Below, one piece after another: positions 1 through 6,046 of a stretch of 8,912 nt of DNA. Under the pieces are notes generated by a model. It saw only the letters and a program-made list of their open reading frames with translations, had not been told where the DNA came from and made no database searches. A program made the translations under genes and the position numbers. Each line of letters opens with the position of its first letter. Within the stretch, counting starts at the first letter, position 1. Source of the stretch: Rikenella sp. (GTDB lineage Bacteria > Bacteroidota > Bacteroidia > Bacteroidales > Rikenellaceae); NCBI GenBank assembly GCA_029054535.1, contig JAIDFC010000087.1, forward strand, positions 1 through 8,912, written 5' to 3'.

Positions 1-14
1 GCAGAGAAAGAACA

Positions 15-95
15 GTCGCCCGCCCGCCTAAGAAGGAATTTCAAAAGTTTCGCTTGTGGCGAAATCTTTATGAAATTTCTTCTTAGGCGGGCGAC
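15..95. repeat. Long inverted repeat (cruciform/hairpin)
   Basis: The left arm (15-42) and right arm (72-95) are complementary apart from one G/T-type mismatch and a 4-base CGCC expansion in the left arm, which has three CGCC units against two on the right. Inside, TTTCGC (48-53) pairs with GCGAAA (59-64) around a TTGTG loop, so nearly the whole element can fold into one stem. No clear T-tract follows on either strand, so a simple terminator role is not supported. It lies at the window edge, so its relation to a gene on the left is unknown. Confidence 0.7.
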
Positions 96-122
96 GTGCA
101 AAGAATCTTTGGGTCGAACGCC

Positions 123-174
123 CGGGAGGAACTGCAATTTTTGACGCGCAAGCGGCATAATTGCGGGCCTCCCG
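123..174. repeat. Two-tier hairpin with GCAA tetraloop
   Basis: CGGGAGG (123-129) pairs with CCTCCCG (168-174). After a small internal loop, CTGCAATT (132-139) pairs with AATTGCGG (159-166) with one G·T wobble. At the tip, CGC (145-147) and GCG (152-154) close a GCAA loop, a GNRA-type tetraloop on the plus strand. The layered helix looks more like a folded RNA or protein-binding hairpin than random sequence. It sits 2 bases before the first copy of the direct repeat and may belong to the same element. Confidence 0.55.
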
Positions 175-175
175 A

Positions 176-243
176 GGGGGAGGCGTTCGGCCCGCGCGCC
201 CTTTGGGCGCGGTTTGATGCGAAGAAAGAACCATAACGGAGCC
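176..243. repeat. Direct repeat unit, copy A
   Basis: This matches copy B (307-374) at 58 of 68 positions with no gaps. It begins with GGGGGAGGCG and contains a 7-bp stem with a TTT loop, CGCGCCC (195-201) against GGGCGCG (205-211). It continues through GGTTTGATGCGA and the AACCATAAC motif and ends in AGCC. Weaker similarity to copy B continues to about base 273 (a shared GTCGC…CCAGCGG segment), so the full unit may be near 98 bases. Its function is not recognised. Confidence 0.75.
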
Positions 244-306
244 TGTCCTTTGTGTCGCTGCCAGCGGACGAGCGGGTGAACGGATGTGAATAAAGCTCGC
301 GCCGTT

Positions 307-374
307 GGGGGAGGCGTTCGGCCCGCGCGATCTCCGATCGCGGTTTGATGCGAGGAGAGAACCATAACAAAGCC
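307..374. repeat. Direct repeat unit, copy B
   Basis: This is the second copy, 131 bases downstream of copy A. The hairpin is kept as CGCGATC (326-332) and GATCGCG (336-342) with a TCC loop. Compared with copy A, two base pairs have changed on both sides of the stem (C-G to A-T and C-G to T-A), while the outer four pairs and the innermost C-G pair are unchanged. The 131-base offset is not a multiple of three, so the copies lie in different reading frames. A degraded third copy may follow: GGGGGAGGCG recurs at 411-420 and AACCATAAC at 541-549. Confidence 0.75.
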
Positions 375-385
375 GTGTTTTTCGA

Positions 386-422
386 GTCGCCCCAGCGGCA
401 GAGCCGCTCTGGGGGAGGCGAC
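386..422. repeat. Hairpin following repeat copy B
   Basis: GTCGCC (386-391) pairs with GGCGAC (417-422). Inside, CCAG (392-395) pairs with CTGG (409-412), and CGGC (396-399) pairs with GCCG (403-406) around an AGA loop. A four-base bulge (413-416) and a CT bulge (407-408) interrupt the right arm. It overlaps the weakly conserved tail of repeat copy B and the GGGGGAGGCG start of a possible third unit, so it is probably part of the same structured repeat. Confidence 0.5.
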
Positions 423-584
423 AGGCCGAAGAGGCGCAGCAGGATGGCTTCCGGCAGCGAAGTTCCGAATCGGAGTGGGCCACTTAAGAATGCCCATCCC
501 CCCTCCCCAAGAAACAGAATATTTCCGAATGGTCTCTAAAAACCATAACAGAATCGGAACCCCGACCCGTCAAACACTCGGAAT

Positions 585-611
585 AAAAAGAGCCGGCGAA
601 ATTGCCGGCTC
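585..611 (-). terminator. Rho-independent terminator of the BACON lipoprotein gene
   Basis: On the minus strand, an 8-bp perfect GC-rich stem (GAGCCGGC / GCCGGCTC, 590-597 and 604-611) with a 6-base loop is followed directly by five T residues (585-589). It lies 47 bases past the stop codon of the 659-2128 gene and in the right orientation for it. This suggests the lipoprotein transcript ends here and does not read into the repeat region. Confidence 0.85.
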
Positions 612-658
612 ATCGGTCAGGCCCTCGGTCCCTTCGGAGTAAAGAGATGCGAGGAGAT

Positions 659-2128
659 TTAGATCGGTCTCAACAGAACCGTCCGTTCGATGCGGTCGGA
701 ACTCCCGGCTGTCGGGGCGAGATTCGCTTGGTGCGATGCGGAAGTCGGTATGTTCTCGCTTGCCGCCAAACGCATATTGAACGTGTACTTGTATCCTCGT
801 TTGAGTCCGTCCGGGGCACTCCCCTGATAGTAACGCCCTCCGACTCGAACCGTCAGAATCGGTCGACTGTTCTCGTAAGCGAAAAACCGATATTGATTAT
901 CGGCATTCGGTTCGACTGCCGGGTTGAAATTCGTCGCCAACGGCGGTACCGCACTCTCCGTCGCCGAAGAGAACCAATACCCCCAGGTGCTGAACCCTCC
1001 GATATTGATCTGTTCGATCGTTCGATCCGCCGTCCAGGTCGTATCGAAAACCACATTGAACGTAATCTGTGCCGTTACGTGCGCCAGGTTGACCGCCACC
1101 TGGTTCGGTCCGAATGTGAGATCGCGAACCGTAACGCCGCTCAAGGGCGGTTGGACCCCATCGATGCCGAAGACTCGCGTTCCGGCCGTATCTTTCCGAT
1201 TGATGAACTCCTGTTCGTCGCCCTCGAATTCGGCCAGGTTTTGGGAGCTGTTGGCCACGACATAGATTCTCGCCGAGGGGTAGTAATCCCGAAGGAGCGC
1301 ATCGGGAGGCATCACCCGAAACGCATAAGTCGGATCGATCGGTTGCGAAATACGTTCCGTGAAAAGCAACTGTCCACTGTTGTCGAATCCTGCGACGAAA
1401 AGGCTGTCGATCAGGCCGGTCATCGATTCCGCACTGATTCCCCCGGTCGGGAGTTCGATGTGCGGCAATGAGAGCGTGATGTCCAGGGCCGCCGACGGTT
1501 GGATGATCGTCAACAGAGCCGTATAGTCTCCGGTCGCCGTACTGATGCGAACCGTGGCCATCCGTTCCTCCATCGTGCGATTGGTCGAGAGTACGAAAGC
1601 CAACGAATCGAATCGATCGCCGGACGACAACGTCGGTTCGTCCAGCCATCCGTTTCCCTGTTCGACCTCGGTTCGGTAGACCCGACCCGCCGGCAACTTC
1701 ACGACCAGCGTATCCTGCACGACACCGGTCCGATAGATCGACTCGCCGTCCGGCAGAGAACCGTCGCCCGGTTGAGTGAGCGTGATGCTCCGCTCTTCGC
1801 TGCCGGTCAGCAGGCGGATATAAGCGGTCCGCTCGATCGGTGTACGGTTTTCGTCCGCATCGATCGTCAGCGTTACCGTCCCGGCTTCGCCGCTCAGGGG
1901 CGAGACGTGCACCCAATCGTCGGCTGCTTTGGTATCCGAGAGCTCGATGTGCCACGGGGCAGTGGTTGTAAAAGTAGCAGTCGTGTGTTGCTCGCCGCCC
2001 GCCGAATTCTCCGGCAGGACAATCGTCGGCGTCTCGACCGTAACGTCGGTCAGTACCTCGTCGATCGGCTTCGTACTGCACGAACATAACCATAAAAGTC
2101 CGCTGAGTAAAGCTATTCTTGCATTCAT
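659..2128 (-). CDS. BACON-domain lipoprotein with fimbrillin-like C-terminal region
   Basis: Predicted exported lipoprotein of 489 residues. The chosen ATG (2128) gives a short signal peptide ending in the lipobox LCSC, with Cys17 as the lipid-bearing residue. The same frame opens 23 codons earlier, but that start would put a charged stretch before the signal. Residues 34-119 look like a BACON module: an APWHIELSD segment, WVHVSP-SG, a valine/threonine strand run, then ITLTQPGDG. Residues 130-210 resemble a second, more divergent BACON-like repeat ending in TIIQPS. Residues 215-489 carry features seen in FimA/Mfa-type fimbrillin-like proteins, such as NLAHVTAQITFNVV (347-360) and a final strand near GYKYTFNMRL. 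BACON domains are known from Bacteroidota surface proteins, often linked to glycan or mucin binding. A role in surface adhesion or as a fimbrial accessory is inference. It appears monocistronic and is divergent from the aminotransferase. Confidence 0.8.
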   Translation of the reverse strand: MNARIALLSGLLWLCSCSTKPIDEVLTDVTVETPTIVLPENSAGGEQHTTATFTTTAPWHIELSDTKAADDWVHVSPLSGEAGTVTLTIDADENRTPIERTAYIRLLTGSEERSITLTQPGDGSLPDGESIYRTGVVQDTLVVKLPAGRVYRTEVEQGNGWLDEPTLSSGDRFDSLAFVLSTNRTMEERMATVRISTATGDYTALLTIIQPSAALDITLSLPHIELPTGGISAESMTGLIDSLFVAGFDNSGQLLFTERISQPIDPTYAFRVMPPDALLRDYYPSARIYVVANSSQNLAEFEGDEQEFINRKDTAGTRVFGIDGVQPPLSGVTVRDLTFGPNQVAVNLAHVTAQITFNVVFDTTWTADRTIEQINIGGFSTWGYWFSSATESAVPPLATNFNPAVEPNADNQYRFFAYENSRPILTVRVGGRYYQGSAPDGLKRGYKYTFNMRLAASENIPTSASHQANLAPTAGSSDRIERTVLLRPI

Positions 2129-2377
2129 AACAAACCGATATTTTTTAATAATAAATAGTTCAACGGATCGAGACCCTCCGGAGAGGGGCGCTTCCATGAG
2201 GAGGCTATCGCAAAAAGCGTTCCAAGAAATTTCGAGACGCGAAGTGTCAAAGAAAAATCGAAATCCAACAATTCGGATGTATTTTTAACAAAACCGTCGG
2301 TTTTTCATCATCTCCTATGGGTCGATTCCCAAAAAAGCCGTACTATTGCGTACGGATCGAACAAAAATCTATCTTTC
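2129..2377. promoter_or_regulatory. Divergent intergenic spacer with putative promoters
   Basis: This 249-bp spacer must hold the 5' signals of both the leftward lipoprotein gene and the rightward aminotransferase gene. It is A/T-rich next to the lipoprotein start (AATATTTTTTAT-like run on the minus strand). A short stem, CCCTC (2174-2178) with GAGGG (2183-2187), lies 46-59 bases upstream of that start. No clear match to the Bacteroidota -33/-7 promoter (TTTG, 19-21 bases, TAnnTTTG) is seen for the lipoprotein gene. TATTTTTA at 2279-2286 is a 7/8 match to the -7 element on the plus strand, but it lacks a convincing -33 partner. Confidence 0.4.
2338..2355 (+). promoter_or_regulatory. Putative -7 box within a perfect inverted repeat
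   Basis: TACTATTG (2341-2348) matches the Bacteroidota -7 consensus TAnnTTTG at all but one defined position and lies 29 bases before the aminotransferase ATG, a plausible leader length. It sits inside the inverted repeat CCGTAC (2338-2343) / GTACGG (2350-2355) with a 6-base spacer, which could be an operator or a leader hairpin. The -33 element is weak at best (ATGG at 2317-2320), so this is a tentative assignment. Confidence 0.3.
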
Positions 2378-3484
2378 ATGGAGATTAAAAGAAGCGGCGC
2401 CGCGCTGTCGAAGATCGTGCAGATCGGCGAGAAACTCAAGAGACTGTCGGCCGAGAGCGGACAAGAATACCTGCCCCTGAATCGCGGGGTGAACGCCGTG
2501 GTGAATATCGACCTGCGCGAGGTGGTCGCCAACATGGATTTCAACTCGAACGACATCCAGGTCTACCCTCCGGGACCGGGTTTTCCGGCTTTGCGACAGG
2601 CCATCAACGACGAGTACTTCGGCGGGAGATCCTCGCCGGATCGGATCCTGATCACGGCCGGGGGGATGAACGCCCTCGATCTGGTGGTACAAACGGTAGG
2701 GATGGGGAAACTCTACCTGCCGGTCTATTACTGGGGTTGCTACTTCCAGATGCTGACCGTGCGCGGGGTCGGAAATGCGGAATACATGGCCCAGAGCGAC
2801 CTCGAGGGGATGATTCCGGAGCTCCGGGGGAATGCGGTGTTGATCTGCGACCCGGGGAATCCGCTGGGCGAGAAATACGACGACGAGGAGCAGCTCGCGC
2901 TGATCCGGAAGCTTAACGACGCGGGTATCACCGTCTTTTTCGACAGCCCCTACCGGCGGATCTTCCACGACCGGACGGACGACTACTACCAGCGGCTCAT
3001 GGAGCTCGAAAACGTGATTATCACCGAGAGCTTCAGCAAGTCGGTGGGGCTGAGCGGGCAGCGGCTGGGCTTCATCCACACCTCGAACCGGGAGTTACAC
3101 GACGAACTGGAGATCCGATTGATGTACTGTACCAACGGGGTGAACGCCTTCGCCCAGCAGCTGATACTGCGACTGCTGACGACGCCCGAGGGGATCCGGG
3201 CAGCCAGCGACTTCAAGGCGGCCACGGCACGCGACATCGCACGGAACATCGAATACCTGAAACAACGGGGCTTGTTGGCCGGAGAGTTCTACCACGACAG
3301 CACGCCGAAAGGAATTTTCGTGGTGGTGAACCGCACGGAGGAGGAGTTGTTGGCCCATCGGATCGGGAGCGTATCGCTCTCGTTCTTCACCAAGAGCCGC
3401 AAGGAGGAGGCCTCGAAATACGCCCGGATTTGCGTTTCGTCGCCGCATGAGAAGTTCGTCGCCTACTTCGATCGGGTGAAGTGA
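2378..3484 (+). CDS. PLP-dependent aminotransferase, class I/II fold
   Basis: Cytoplasmic enzyme of 368 residues, predicted to move an amino group between an amino acid and a 2-oxo acid using pyridoxal phosphate. The fold-type I landmarks are in order: a YPPGPGFPALR segment (63-73), the glycine turn ITAGGMNALD (92-101) that usually holds the cofactor phosphate, DPGNPLG with Asn161, FFDSPY with Asp189 and Tyr192, and SFSKSVGLSGQRLG (218-231) with Lys221 as the likely Schiff-base lysine and Arg229 as a phosphate contact. Arg350 in YARICVSS is the probable carboxylate-binding arginine. At 368 residues it is slightly short for the family, but all landmark residues are present. The ATG at 2378 has no strong Shine-Dalgarno sequence, as is usual in Bacteroidota. 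No neighbouring biosynthetic gene hints at the substrate, and I cannot name the specific enzyme. Confidence 0.9.
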   Translation: MEIKRSGAALSKIVQIGEKLKRLSAESGQEYLPLNRGVNAVVNIDLREVVANMDFNSNDIQVYPPGPGFPALRQAINDEYFGGRSSPDRILITAGGMNALDLVVQTVGMGKLYLPVYYWGCYFQMLTVRGVGNAEYMAQSDLEGMIPELRGNAVLICDPGNPLGEKYDDEEQLALIRKLNDAGITVFFDSPYRRIFHDRTDDYYQRLMELENVIITESFSKSVGLSGQRLGFIHTSNRELHDELEIRLMYCTNGVNAFAQQLILRLLTTPEGIRAASDFKAATARDIARNIEYLKQRGLLAGEFYHDSTPKGIFVVVNRTEEELLAHRIGSVSLSFFTKSRKEEASKYARICVSSPHEKFVAYFDRVK

Positions 3485-3520
3485 AATAGCCGCCTGTAGA
3501 ATAACAAACGAGAGCATAAT

Positions 3521-3573
3521 AAAGCCGCCCGGGGCGAGGGATTCTCAGGAATCCCTCGCCCCGGGCGGCTTTT
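3521..3573 (+). terminator. Very strong terminator after the aminotransferase
   Basis: This is a perfect 24-bp inverted repeat (3521-3544 with 3549-3572) around a TCAG loop. The stem is very GC-rich and is flanked by AAA on the left and TTTT (3570-3573) on the right. It starts 36 bases after the aminotransferase stop. Because its outer pairs are A-T on the left, it can also end leftward transcripts, which fits its place between convergent genes. An RNA stem this long and perfect is more than termination alone needs. Confidence 0.9.
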
Positions 3574-3690
3574 CTGCGAGAACTGAATCGGCATCGCGGC
3601 TGTTTATCCGCAGATTCGCCATGCTACAAGCATTTTTTCACAGGCTCTCACCGGTGCCTGGGGCCACCACTGCCACAGCTTCGTCCACCC

Positions 3691-3734
3691 AAAAACAGAG
3701 AGCGTCGGTCTCCTGATGGAGACCAACGCTCTCT
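3691..3734 (-). terminator. Rho-independent terminator of the SusC-SusD operon
   Basis: On the minus strand a 17-bp stem (3718-3734 with 3697-3713) around a 4-base ATCA loop is followed, after one G, by five T residues (3691-3695). The only non-Watson-Crick position (3706/3725) is a G·U wobble in the minus-strand RNA but a C-A mismatch on the plus strand, so the element is built for leftward transcripts. It lies about 80 bases past the SusD stop. Confidence 0.85.
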
Positions 3735-3812
3735 TCTTCCGTTCGGCCCGACACTCACCCAACCGAGAATGTCGAGCCCGAACAGAGTTCTCACCCCAAA
3801 GATAGGGTATTT

Positions 3813-6020
3813 TTAGTTAGCCAGGCCAGCCGGTTCAACGACATCCCAGAATACGCGTCCCGAGTAATCGGTCCAACCGTGCGGAGCATAACCCGGTTGT
3901 GCCTCCATCGCTGCTTGCATTTCGTACCAACTCTGCATATTTTCTACCTGTGGAGTTGGAGTACGAACACTACGCGGGAATACCATCGGAACCCCGGTGC
4001 TATGATACGGTTGTTCAAATCCCATCGTAGTCGGCATCCCTTCGGCTTCAACCTCCCACGGATAGTTTACCGTATGCGGATATCCCGTAGCTCTATAGTA
4101 GAACCAGGTATTTTCCGGTTTCTGCCACAATGAGAGCCACATTTGGATCATAATTTTATTGGTCTTCTCATCTTGACTACCCGTCAAAGCGATCTGAGGT
4201 TGAGCAACATAGTTATCGAAGTCAGCCCCTTTGTAATTGATCTTGTACAGATGCTTATCTTCGTCTGAGGTCCCATTTACTCCTGCAATCAGCGGGAATG
4301 AATTATTGACGCAAATCTGAACGTATACTCGTTCGGAATCTTCCGTAATTTCCTGCATCGACGCTCTGATCCCTTCCAGGTACCAATCTTCAGCACTTTT
4401 ATCCCCGATCGTTCCACCATCGTAGTTACAGATCAAAGCCATCAAGAAACAATGCTCGGCATATGGAAGTACTTTGATGACCATCTTAATGTTGGAAGCC
4501 GCCGGCTGGTTGTTATTGTAATCCAATGTACCACCACTCCAAGACGGACTATTCCCTCCGTTGAAGACGTAGTTACGATTTTGAATCCCCCCTACTACCG
4601 TGAGATAGATGCTACGTACTCCGTTCACAAATGCATCGCCACCATTGTACTTAGCCTCTTCTTCAACACCAGTAAAATAGTTTACTCGTTTAATTGTCGT
4701 CAGTTTGGCATTGGCGTTTTCACGAGCCGTCTTTTCTTCACTAGAGATATCTTTTTCGTTCGGATTCTGCCAATCCGGATGACGAATAACAAAAGACCAA
4801 CCATCCGTATTGAACAACGTACCCGGTAAAGAGGTTTGCTTAGTGTAGTTAGCGGGATTCATCGTCATCCCGTTGTATACATCTTGCAACGAATTACCCC
4901 ATTCTCGTTTTACCCAAGTTTTGGCTTCATTGTCGTATACCTTCTGGTATTCCAAAGTGTCATGGAAATAAGTCGCGATGAATTTATATCCGACACTCAA
5001 GGAAGTGTCCAGATCGCTCGGACGAACTACCAGCGGCAGACGCGGGTCGTTAACTATTTTCATCGAGTTCACATAAGAAACCGGCATGAAATACCAGAAC
5101 GAGAACTGGTTACCATCGTCGCGGTTGTAGTCATCATCCGGCAATACATATTGACACCCGTCCTGCACTTCGCTCATCAGCACATTAGCATTTTCTGCGG
5201 CCATTGTACGCACTTCACTAACTACACTTTGATAGTATTCCGGATCTACATTACGCATTGCAAAAGCCATCTTCATCCGCAGTGTAATGGCAAACTTCAA
5301 CCAGCGTTCCCGTTCTTTTGCCGCAGTAACAACTGTCCACTTCGAGCCTCCAGTTTCATTAGTTACATAAGAAGCCCCATAGAAACCATCATATGCTCCC
5401 AAAGCGACAGCATCATCGCGCATCGGCGAATTGAGCTGTTCGATACACAACTTCACCGAATCGTCCAAAACTTTGTACAATCCCGATTCTTTGGTATAGA
5501 TGTCGTATTTCGGGAACTCAACCCCTTGACGCACTTTAAATGCATCATTGAACACCATCGCACCATAGTTGGTGAAGATAGTCCACGCCTCATGCCATTG
5601 CAAAAGTCGTGCAATCGCGCGGATATCCTGATAACGCATCTGATCGGCAGTTGTCAACTGTTGGTCGATATATTGAACCAAGTAATCCAAGTTCTTGACA
5701 CTACTGTAATACCGGCTGTAGGTATTGTCCAAGAAACTCATATTACCACCCGACCAGTCCGTCGGATCCACATAAGGATTCGTCCCCCAGTATGCATTAT
5801 CCAGCTGCATAGCAGCTCCGATATTACCCCCTCGCGAGGTCATCCATCCCCGACCGAACCATCCCCAATTGCGGGTAGCTCCCAGGAATTGATATTCCGG
5901 CAGTGCGTCGCTAATCAAATCCTGGTCGGTATTGAGTTCCCGCATCTTATCCTTACAGCCCGTCAGAGCTGCAACGGAAAGCACCGCGGCACCCAAGATA
6001 TATTTTTTGTATGTTCTCAT
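3813..6020 (-). CDS. SusD/RagB-family nutrient-binding outer-membrane lipoprotein
   Basis: Predicted surface lipoprotein that caps a SusC-type TonB-dependent transporter and binds its nutrient. The 735-residue protein starts with a signal peptide and lipobox LTGC, with Cys22 as the lipidated residue, followed by KDKMRELN. SusD-family landmarks follow: a helical stretch with an aromatic NYGAMVFNDAF core (151-161), where homologues have a YGdiPYs-like segment, then PKYD and IYTKESGLYKVLDDSVKLCIEQL (about 170-196), ERWLKFAITLRMKMAFAMR (238-256), and NDPRLP (324-329). It is longer than typical family members (about 500-600 residues), with the extra length probably in loops beyond residue 430. It follows SusC by 26 bp in an operon. 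No glycoside hydrolase or sensor is nearby, so the ligand is unknown. The frame is intact, but with SusC truncated it may lack a working partner and promoter. Confidence 0.9.
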   Translation of the reverse strand: MRTYKKYILGAAVLSVAALTGCKDKMRELNTDQDLISDALPEYQFLGATRNWGWFGRGWMTSRGGNIGAAMQLDNAYWGTNPYVDPTDWSGGNMSFLDNTYSRYYSSVKNLDYLVQYIDQQLTTADQMRYQDIRAIARLLQWHEAWTIFTNYGAMVFNDAFKVRQGVEFPKYDIYTKESGLYKVLDDSVKLCIEQLNSPMRDDAVALGAYDGFYGASYVTNETGGSKWTVVTAAKERERWLKFAITLRMKMAFAMRNVDPEYYQSVVSEVRTMAAENANVLMSEVQDGCQYVLPDDDYNRDDGNQFSFWYFMPVSYVNSMKIVNDPRLPLVVRPSDLDTSLSVGYKFIATYFHDTLEYQKVYDNEAKTWVKREWGNSLQDVYNGMTMNPANYTKQTSLPGTLFNTDGWSFVIRHPDWQNPNEKDISSEEKTARENANAKLTTIKRVNYFTGVEEEAKYNGGDAFVNGVRSIYLTVVGGIQNRNYVFNGGNSPSWSGGTLDYNNNQPAASNIKMVIKVLPYAEHCFLMALICNYDGGTIGDKSAEDWYLEGIRASMQEITEDSERVYVQICVNNSFPLIAGVNGTSDEDKHLYKINYKGADFDNYVAQPQIALTGSQDEKTNKIMIQMWLSLWQKPENTWFYYRATGYPHTVNYPWEVEAEGMPTTMGFEQPYHSTGVPMVFPRSVRTPTPQVENMQSWYEMQAAMEAQPGYAPHGWTDYSGRVFWDVVEPAGLAN

Positions 6021-6046
6021 AGAATGATCTATTTAAATTTTAACGG

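Larger units (their letters stand above)
1..584. other. Non-coding region rich in repeats and hairpins
   Basis: No convincing protein gene is visible. Open frames of 64 to 151 codons exist on both strands, but they lack family features, overlap one another, and are rich in Arg, Ser, Pro and Gly, as GC-rich shadow frames are. The two repeat units inside read the same peptide in different frames, and their differences show no third-codon-position bias, which argues against coding. The stretch instead holds inverted repeats at 15-95, 123-174 and 386-422 and direct repeats at 176-243 and 307-374. The nonamer AACCATAAC occurs at 229-237, 360-368 and 541-549. It may be a structured RNA, a dispersed intergenic repeat, or the remains of a mobile element. 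What lies to the left of base 1 is unknown. Confidence 0.6.
3485..3812. other. Convergent intergenic region with terminators, no gene
   Basis: These 328 bases lie between the ends of the aminotransferase and SusD genes. They hold two strong terminator hairpins (3521-3573 and 3691-3734) and an imperfect inverted repeat, GTTCGGCCCGACA (3741-3753) against TGTCGAGCCCGAAC (3770-3783), between SusD and its terminator. The middle (about 3574-3690) has only weak pairing, such as ATGCT/AGCAT followed by a T run near 3621-3636. No open frame with recognisable features is present. Confidence 0.7.

Noticed and set aside
1..422. CRISPR array
   Set aside because: There are only two clear repeat copies, 68 bases long with ten differences and a 131-base period. 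That does not match short identical repeats with regular spacers, and there is no cas gene.
28..483. 151-codon minus-strand open frame, and the 95-codon frame at 83-370
   Set aside because: The repeat units read the same peptide in two different frames, the differences lack third-position bias, and the hairpin covaries. All of this fits a non-coding repeat better than a protein.
602..1471. 289-codon plus-strand open frame
   Set aside because: It is antisense to the lipoprotein gene, begins inside that gene's terminator hairpin and shows only an arginine-rich shadow composition.
897..2093. 398-codon minus-strand open frame overlapping the lipoprotein gene
   Set aside because: It has an Arg/Asp/Gly-rich composition with no signal peptide or domain. 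It runs in another frame of the same strand as the BACON gene and is explained by that gene's GC-rich codon pattern.
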